This document shows, piece after piece, positions 59,538 through 64,000 of a DNA stretch of 64,000 nt. This DNA comes from Paraoerskovia marina DSM 21750 (GTDB lineage Bacteria > Actinomycetota > Actinomycetes > Actinomycetales > Cellulomonadaceae): assembly GCF_000701465.1 (NCBI RefSeq), contig NZ_JNIY01000003.1, forward strand, positions 930,001 to 994,000, written 5' to 3'. The notes under the pieces were generated by a model. The model had not been told where the DNA came from. It did not search any database and saw only the letters and a list, made by a program, of their open reading frames with translations. How positions within the stretch are numbered: position 1 is the first letter of the stretch; each line of letters opens with the position of its first letter. The position numbers were made by a program, and so were the translations under genes.

Positions 59538-60449
59538 ATGCGGGGTCAGTTCATCCTCGGGGAGGTCGGTGCGGGGCTGCGTCGGAACCTCTCGATGACC
59601 GTGGCGGTCGTGCTCGTGACCTTCGTGTCGCTGACGTTCGTCGGTGCCGCGGCGCTTCTTCAGCTGCAGATCGACAAGCTCCAGGGCGACTGGTACGAGC
59701 AGGTCGAGGTGACGGTCTATCTCTGCCCGCAGGACTCTCCGCAGGCGGCCTGCGCCGGGGGAGAGGCGACGCAGGAGCAGCAGGAGGACCTCGAGCGCGT
59801 GATCGCGACCGAGCTCGACGGTGTCGTCGAGGAGGTGCGCGTCGAGTCCAAGGAGGACGCGTTCGACGCCTTCACGCAGCGGTACCCCGACGGATACCTC
59901 GGGACACCGCTGACGGTCGACGACATGCAGAGCTCGCTGCACCTGACGCTCGTCGACCCTGAGGAGTACGAGGTCGTCAACGACGTCCTGACCGGACGGC
60001 CGGGTGTCGAGTCCGTCGAGGACGACCGGGCGATCTTCGAGCCGCTGTTCCTGGTGCTCAACCGGCTCTCGCTCCTGGCGGCCGGGCTGGCGGTCGTCAT
60101 GCTCGTGACGGCGGTCCTGCTGATCAGCACGACGATTCGCCTCTCGGCGTTCAGCCGGCGCCGAGAGACGTCGATCATGCGGCTCGTCGGCGCCTCGAAC
60201 ACCGTGATCCAGCTGCCGTTCCTCCTGGAGGGCGCGATCGCGGCAGTGCTCGGCTCCCTGCTCGCGATCGGTGGCCTCCTCGTCGGCGTGAGGTATCTCA
60301 TCACGGACTGGCTGGCGGGTTCCGTCCCCTGGGTGAACTATGTCGACACGGGCGATGTGATCCAGGTCGCACCGTTCCTGATCCTGATCGCACTGGTTCT
60401 CTCGGTGGGCTCGTCCTACCTCACCCTTCGTCGATACACGAGAGTCTGA
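59538..60449 (+). CDS. ftsX: cell division membrane protein FtsX
   Basis: A 303-residue protein with four helices: one near residue 20-45, then a large extracellular domain (about 46-170), then three helices after 175. FSRRRETSIMRLVGAS is the conserved cytoplasmic segment before helix 3. The extracellular loop has a Cys pair (YLCPQDSPQAAC) typical of actinobacterial FtsX. It starts 3 bases after ftsE and should contact the M23 protein encoded next. Confidence 0.94.
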   Translation: MRGQFILGEVGAGLRRNLSMTVAVVLVTFVSLTFVGAAALLQLQIDKLQGDWYEQVEVTVYLCPQDSPQAACAGGEATQEQQEDLERVIATELDGVVEEVRVESKEDAFDAFTQRYPDGYLGTPLTVDDMQSSLHLTLVDPEEYEVVNDVLTGRPGVESVEDDRAIFEPLFLVLNRLSLLAAGLAVVMLVTAVLLISTTIRLSAFSRRRETSIMRLVGASNTVIQLPFLLEGAIAAVLGSLLAIGGLLVGVRYLITDWLAGSVPWVNYVDTGDVIQVAPFLILIALVLSVGSSYLTLRRYTRV

Positions 60450-60455
60450 TCGTTC

Positions 60456-61922
60456 ATGACACGTCGCACGTCACGCTGGATGGCCACCGCAGTCGTCGGA
60501 GCCCTGATCGCCGTGGGCGCGACCCCGGCGGTCGCCGACGACATCGACGACCGCCGCGCCGAGGTCGAGCAGCAGCAGGCTCAGGCGAGCGCCGAGCGTG
60601 AGGAGCTCGCGCACGAGCTCGAGGGAACCGACGCGGCACTGGCCGCGGCCGTGCTGGAGCTGCACGACATCGAGGCGCAGCTCCCGGGCGCCGAGGTCGA
60701 GCTCGCGGCCGCCGAGGCCGAGGTGGAGCGGACCCGCCGCGAGGCCGAGCAGCTGGCGCAGCGGCTCGCGGACGCGCAGGACGAAGAGGTGCAGGTCACC
60801 GAGGAGATCGACACCAGCGCCGAGGAGGTCGACGACGCGCACGCGAACCTCGCGGAGATGGCGCGCCGGTCGTTCCGCGGCGAGGGGTCGCTGAGCAGCC
60901 TGGGGATCGTGACCGGTGCGCAGAGCGCCGAGGAGTTCGTCGACGAGTACGCGGCCGCGTCGTCGGCCGCCCGCAGCACCTCGCAGACCCTCGACGAGCT
61001 GAGGGACGCGGAGTCGATCGCGCGCAACCGGTCCGCGCGGCTCGAGGCCATCCGCGAGACGATCAGCGACCTCAAGGCGCAGGCAGACCAGAACGTCCTC
61101 GACGCGGAGGCCGCCCGCCAGGCCGCGGAGGAGCGCAAGGCAGAGCTCGAGCGACTCCAGGCCGAGCAGCAGGAGAAGCAGGCGGAGATCGAGGCGCAGA
61201 AGGCGCAGGCCGAGCAGGACCTGGCCGACGTCGTCTCCGAGCAGAACTCCCTCGAGGCCGACCTCAAGTCGGTCATCGCCGAGCAGGACGCCCGCGACGC
61301 GCGGATCCAGGCCGAGAAGGAGGCCGCCGCGAAGGCCGCCGCCGAGAAGGCGGCGGCCGAAGAGGCTGCGCGGAAGGAGGCCGAAAAGGATAGCGGTTCG
61401 TCCTCCTCTGGCGGATCGTCCTCCTCCGGGGGGTCGTCCTCCTCGGGTGGCAGCTCGAGCTCTGGTGGGAGCTCCGGCTCAGGCGGCGGCTCGTCCTCCT
61501 CGAGCTCGTCCTGGGGGCTCTCGTGGCCGACGGCGGTGCCGGTGATCACGTCGTACTACGGGATGCGCAAGCACCCGTTCCTGGTGGGCGTCACACGTCT
61601 GCACGCCGGGCTCGACCTCCGCGCGCGCTGTCCGGGCGGGCAGGGGACGGCGATCTACGCGGCGCAGAGCGGGACGGTCCTCTATTCCCGGTGGTACGGC
61701 GGGCTCGGGCAGCAGGTGCTGGTCAACCATGGCTCGCACGGTGGCAACAGCGTGATGTCGAGCTACAACCACCTCTCGGTCCGTTCGGTCTCGGCCGGGC
61801 AGTACGTGTCCAAGGGTCAGCTGGTCGGTTACTCGGGCACGACCGGGACCTCGCAGGTCTGCCACCTGCACTTCGAGGTGTATCGCAACGGCTCGACCGT
61901 GGACCCGCTCTCGTACCTCTGA
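60456..61922 (+). CDS. secreted M23 peptidoglycan endopeptidase with coiled coil
   Basis: A 488-residue secreted protein. The signal peptide ends at ATPAVADD (about residue 28). A long coiled coil (about 29-310) of Glu/Ala/Arg-rich heptads resembles EnvC and RipC. A Ser/Gly linker (about 312-352) of near-perfect GGSSSS repeats connects to a C-terminal LytM domain. The zinc motifs are HAGLDL and HLHFEV, and both are intact, so this is an active enzyme, not an EnvC-type activator. The position 6 bases after ftsX marks it as the FtsEX-controlled hydrolase. Confidence 0.93.
   Translation: MTRRTSRWMATAVVGALIAVGATPAVADDIDDRRAEVEQQQAQASAEREELAHELEGTDAALAAAVLELHDIEAQLPGAEVELAAAEAEVERTRREAEQLAQRLADAQDEEVQVTEEIDTSAEEVDDAHANLAEMARRSFRGEGSLSSLGIVTGAQSAEEFVDEYAAASSAARSTSQTLDELRDAESIARNRSARLEAIRETISDLKAQADQNVLDAEAARQAAEERKAELERLQAEQQEKQAEIEAQKAQAEQDLADVVSEQNSLEADLKSVIAEQDARDARIQAEKEAAAKAAAEKAAAEEAARKEAEKDSGSSSSGGSSSSGGSSSSGGSSSSGGSSGSGGGSSSSSSSWGLSWPTAVPVITSYYGMRKHPFLVGVTRLHAGLDLRARCPGGQGTAIYAAQSGTVLYSRWYGGLGQQVLVNHGSHGGNSVMSSYNHLSVRSVSAGQYVSKGQLVGYSGTTGTSQVCHLHFEVYRNGSTVDPLSYL
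61391..61512 (+). repeat. in-frame Ser/Gly repeat linker of the M23 gene
   Basis: About five degenerate copies of an 18-base unit encode GGSSSS. Codons alternate (TCG, TCC, AGC, AGT-like), so the repeat is kept at protein level more than at DNA level. Its length may vary between strains. Confidence 0.85.
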
Positions 61923-61960
61923 CCACGCATATCAGCTGGGTCACGGCGGGTCCGGTCGCG

Positions 61961-61966
61961 TAGATT
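61961..61966 (+). promoter_or_regulatory. -10 hexamer of the smpB transcript
   Basis: TAGATT lies 5 bases before the GTG of a 19-codon upstream ORF and 64 bases before smpB. Confidence 0.5.
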
Positions 61967-61971
61967 GGTCC

Positions 61972-62031
61972 GTGACGCCCGACGGCGTAGCCCACGCCCG
62001 GCGTGGATCGACGAGCGGATTGGATGGGTGA
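61972..62031 (+). CDS. possible 19-residue upstream ORF of smpB
   Basis: The ORF reads [19 protein letters not shown]. It begins with GTG at the position expected for a leaderless start after TAGATT and ends with TGA that overlaps the smpB ATG by one base (TGATG). Its first 12 bases, GTGACGCCCGAC, and its length of 19 codons are the same as in the ORF before htrA. Translation here could feed ribosomes to smpB, which has only a weak ribosome binding site. Confidence 0.35.
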   Translation: MTPDGVAHARRGSTSGLDG

Positions 62032-62501
62032 TGGCGAAGGACACGGGGCGCAACGTCGTCGCGACGAACCGCAAGGCCCGGCACGACTACCTGATCCGGG
62101 ACGTCTTCGAGGCAGGAATCGTCCTCAACGGCACCGAGGTCAAGGCGCTGCGGCAGGGGAGGGCGTCCCTGGTCGACGGGTATGCCGCGGTGGATCACGG
62201 CGAGGCCTGGCTCGAGAACGTCTACATCCCCGAGTACTCGCAGGGGACGTGGAACAACCACGCGCCGAGGCGCCGTCGCAAGCTGTTGCTGCACCGGAGC
62301 GAGATCGACCGCCTGGAGGCCAAGACGCGGGAGAAGGGACATACCCTCGTCCCGCTCCAGCTCTACTTCGTCGACGGTCGGGCGAAGGTCGAGATCGCGC
62401 TCGCACAGGGAAAGCGTGAGTACGACAAGCGGCAGGCGCTGCGGGAGAAGCAGGACAACCGCGAGGCGCACCGGGCCATGCGCCAGCGTGAGCTGCGGTA
62501 G
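62031..62501 (+). CDS. smpB: SsrA-binding protein
   Basis: A 156-residue tmRNA chaperone needed for ribosome rescue. [34 protein letters not shown] is the OB-fold core and [11 protein letters not shown]-like bases appear as [15 protein letters not shown] basic C-terminal tail ([24 protein letters not shown]) enters the ribosome A site. The ATG at 62031 gives the usual [11 protein letters not shown] start; 22 upstream in-frame codons are not conserved in type. tmRNA lies 600 bases downstream. Confidence 0.96.
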   Translation: MAKDTGRNVVATNRKARHDYLIRDVFEAGIVLNGTEVKALRQGRASLVDGYAAVDHGEAWLENVYIPEYSQGTWNNHAPRRRRKLLLHRSEIDRLEAKTREKGHTLVPLQLYFVDGRAKVEIALAQGKREYDKRQALREKQDNREAHRAMRQRELR

Positions 62502-62576
62502 GGCTCAGCGCTGGTGAGGAGGCGGGCGACGCCGTAGCGTACGGGCCGTTCGTCCGTCTACTCTCGGAGGCCCTCC

Positions 62577-62990
62577 ATGGCTCAGCTCAGCCAGTACATC
62601 CCGCGTCTCGCCGCCGGCGCGTTCATCCTCAGCTCCGGCCTGGACAAGCGCGGCGCCGACGCCGACACGGCGGCCTACCTGCACGGCACCGCCGCTGCGG
62701 CACTCCCGTTCCTCGACGAGGTCGAGCCCGAGGAGTTCACCAAGGCGCTGTCGACCGGTGAGATCGCGCTGGGTGCCGCTCTCGTCACGCCGTTCGTGCC
62801 CTCGGGGCTCGTCGGCGTCGCGCTCGGAGCGTTCTCCGGTGCGCTGGTCGGGATCTATCTCAAGACGCCGGGGCTGACCCGGGAGGACGGCGTGCGCCCG
62901 ACCCCCGAGGGCATCGGGATGGCGAAGGACGTGTTCCTGCTCGGAATCGCCGGCGGGCTGGTCGCCGGGGCGCTCCGTCGCAAGCGCTAG
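62577..62990 (+). CDS. small membrane protein of unknown function
   Basis: A 137-residue protein with about four hydrophobic segments: IPRLAAGAFILSSGLDKRG, TGEIALGAALVTPFVPSGLVGVALGAF and a last one near residues 118-132 before the basic end RRKR. The layout is reminiscent of DoxX-like proteins, but the match is weak. GGAGG six bases before the ATG gives a clear ribosome binding site. It stands alone between smpB and ssrA. Confidence 0.75.
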   Translation: MAQLSQYIPRLAAGAFILSSGLDKRGADADTAAYLHGTAAAALPFLDEVEPEEFTKALSTGEIALGAALVTPFVPSGLVGVALGAFSGALVGIYLKTPGLTREDGVRPTPEGIGMAKDVFLLGIAGGLVAGALRRKR

Positions 62991-63025
62991 CGGAATAGTC
63001 GTGCACCGATCGCCGTTGACCCCGT

Positions 63026-63037
63026 AGGATGCATCCT
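63026..63037. promoter_or_regulatory. 12-bp perfect palindrome in the ssrA upstream region
   Basis: AGGATGCATCCT is a perfect palindrome that overlaps a -10-like TAGGAT (63025-63030), 65 bases before the mature tmRNA 5' end. It may be a regulator site or chance. Confidence 0.3.
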
Positions 63038-63101
63038 GCGCGGGTCGGCGGCAGTCGGTCCACGCGGTGGCTCGCGGGCCACCAAGATTGACAACTGCAC
63101 A

Positions 63102-63465
63102 GGGGGTGATCGGTTTCGACGGTGGTCGTGCTTCAGGGAGAAGCGGGCCGAGAATGCAGACTTATCTCGTTAACGATGTCTGCAAACCTATAGGTGCCGA
63201 TAACAAGCGCACCGACTTCGCCCTCGCCGCCTGAGCGAGCCTCGAAGTCCGTCAGCCCGGGATAGCTCTCGTCCCGGTTCCTGGCGTCAGCTAGAGAGCC
63301 ACTGCTCGCGTCGTTCGTCGGTGACGACGCGGGGACTTTCAGCCGACTGGGCCCGTCAGCACCTTGTCCGTGTGAGTGCTGGGGCCGAGAAAAGCGGAGC
63401 GGACTGCGCCCGGAGAAGTCCTTGATAATCGCTGCCGGACCGGGGTTCGATTCCCCGCACCTCCA
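63102..63465 (+). ncRNA. ssrA: transfer-messenger RNA
   Basis: The mature 5' end GGGGGTG (63102-63108) pairs with CACCTCC (63458-63464), followed by discriminator A 63465. GGTTTCGAC near the 5' end and GGTTCGATTCC (T arm) near the 3' end are universal tmRNA motifs. The tag frame starts at the resume codon GCC 63196 and encodes DNKRTDFALAA after the first Ala, with TGA at 63232-63234. The CCA tail is not fully encoded (CCC follows). It rescues stalled ribosomes together with SmpB. Confidence 0.97.
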
Positions 63466-63475
63466 CCCCTCGTGA

Positions 63476-63505
63476 CGAGCCCCACCCTGTTCAGGGTGGG
63501 GCTCG
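63476..63505 (+). terminator. terminator of ssrA
   Basis: A perfect 14-bp stem (63476-63489 with 63492-63505) has only TT left in the centre, so the real loop is larger. It follows the tmRNA by 10 bases, and CTGCTTTG comes after it. Confidence 0.88.
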
Positions 63506-63550
63506 CTGCTTTGCAGCCGATTTCGGCGTGCCGTCCCTTTGTTCCGGTCA

Positions 63551-63556
63551 TATGGT
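63551..63556 (+). promoter_or_regulatory. putative -10 of the MFS gene
   Basis: TATGGT lies 5 bases before the inverted repeat at 63561 and 73 bases before the ATG. It gives a leadered mRNA that begins in the repeat. Confidence 0.4.
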
Positions 63557-63560
63557 CGGC

Positions 63561-63583
63561 AGTGCGACCGAACGCGTCGCACT
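63561..63583. promoter_or_regulatory. operator-like inverted repeat upstream of the MFS gene
   Basis: AGTGCGAC and GTCGCACT are perfect 8-base arms separated by 7 bases, placed between the -10-like hexamer and the coding start. The size and placement are those of TetR/MarR-type operators of exporter genes. Confidence 0.55.
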
Positions 63584-63628
63584 GATCGGCCGTCGACGTC
63601 TGCGACGTCATGAACACCGGAGGAACGC

Positions 63629-64000
63629 ATGAGTCAGTCGAGTGCGACGAGAAAGGGGACGACCGCGGCGATGGTCGCGCTGACCGCGGCGTCGTGCCTG
63701 CAGGTCGTCGACCCCACGGCGAACAACATCTCGGTCGTCGGTGCGAGCTCCGAGCTGGGGATGGACGCCGCCCAGCGCGCGTTCGCCGCCAGCATCGGCA
63801 CGCTCGCCCTGGCCGCCGCCATCCTGACGACGGGTGCGCTCGGAGACCGCCTGGGTCGACGGAAGGTCATGCTCGCAGGTCTCCTCGTCGCAGGCGCCGG
63901 CGGTGTGATCACCGCGTTCGCCCCGACCACAGGTGTCTTCATGCTCGGCCGCGCTGTCACCGGGATCGGTATCGCGGCGGCGTTCGGTCTCAGCTTCGCC
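63629..64000 (+). CDS. MFS transporter, N-terminal part (gene runs off the right edge)
   Basis: The first 124 residues of a major facilitator. Helix 1 reads MVALTAASCLQVVDPTANNISVVG, where most drug:H+ antiporters of the 14-helix group have LDxTIVN; motif A is GALGDRLGRRKVMLAG. Several more helices follow to the window edge. GGAGG five bases before the ATG is a strong ribosome binding site. The substrate is unknown. An inverted repeat upstream suggests a local regulator, possibly encoded beyond the edge. Confidence 0.88.
   Translation, partial: MSQSSATRKGTTAAMVALTAASCLQVVDPTANNISVVGASSELGMDAAQRAFAASIGTLALAAAILTTGALGDRLGRRKVMLAGLLVAGAGGVITAFAPTTGVFMLGRAVTGIGIAAAFGLSFA

Noticed and set aside
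61391-61512. CRISPR-like or minisatellite array
   Set aside because: The repeats are in frame, encode a Ser/Gly linker and have no spacers.
63430-63465. Possible tRNA gene at the 3' end of ssrA
   Set aside because: The T arm and acceptor strand belong to the tRNA-like domain of tmRNA, pairing with 63102-63108.

Overview
The window is gene-dense, uniformly high-GC chromosomal DNA from an actinobacterium. The evidence is the GC-rich coding throughout, many GTG starts, a succinylase-type DAP pathway, an acyl-CoA carboxylase with an epsilon subunit, TatB, HtrA and YihY in actinobacterial order, and a tmRNA whose tag ends in ALAA. Gene order repeatedly matches blocks known from Mycobacterium tuberculosis, but mycobacterial markers are absent. 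A Micrococcales/Cellulomonas-like organism is my best inference, not a demonstrated identification. I see no insertion sequence, prophage, CRISPR array, tRNA or rRNA gene, and no gene-free stretch longer than about 210 bases.

Layout. 1-9252: end of citrate synthase with a strong terminator; a lysozyme-like exported protein translationally coupled to dapD; divergent dapE; a LOG-family protein, a FolP2-type pterin-fold protein and a GT-C membrane protein in one overlapping run; DUF3117; leucyl aminopeptidase; an O-methyltransferase on the other strand. 9253-14016: htrA, tatB, trpS, a 2'-5' RNA ligase-like protein and a YihY membrane protein. 14084-17562: sdhCDAB on the minus strand. 17772-34756: a mannose-1-phosphate guanylyltransferase, an M20 amidohydrolase, then a complete nucleoside uptake and breakdown region (BMP lipoprotein, two-domain ABC ATPase, two permeases, cdd, deoA, two DUF202 proteins, a possible papain-fold protein, add, deoC, and on the minus strand a phosphosugar mutase and purine nucleoside phosphorylase), ending with lpdA. 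34772-39317: an unknown protein, the efeUOB iron uptake operon with a DtxR/IdeR-like box, and a NUDIX hydrolase. 39366-48096: the acyl-CoA carboxylase region (biotin carboxylase, maf, a DUF885 peptidase, epsilon subunit, an unknown protein, beta subunit, divergent biotin ligase) and a class III nucleotide cyclase. 48097-52742: SRAP protein, Bcr-type exporter, LCP protein, DapC-like aminotransferase. 52875-57508: a reduced Tad/Flp pilus cluster. 57527-63465: prfB, ftsE, ftsX, an M23 peptidase with a coiled coil, smpB, a small membrane protein and ssrA. A truncated MFS gene with an upstream inverted repeat closes the window.

How the genes work together. The nucleoside block can import nucleosides, deaminate and phosphorolyse them, and pass deoxyribose phosphate to DeoC; the phosphosugar mutase may supply the missing phosphopentomutase step. 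dapD, dapE and the dapC-like gene serve lysine and cell-wall DAP synthesis. birA can biotinylate the neighbouring carboxylase. FtsEX and the M23 protein form a likely division hydrolase module. SmpB and tmRNA are the trans-translation pair.

The most striking non-genic pattern is promoter architecture: more than twenty genes start 5-8 bases after a TANNNT-like hexamer with no Shine-Dalgarno sequence, which predicts leaderless mRNAs. Two genes that do have leaders, htrA and smpB, each carry a 19-codon upstream ORF that starts with the same twelve bases (GTGACGCCCGAC) after a -10-like hexamer and ends overlapping the main start codon.
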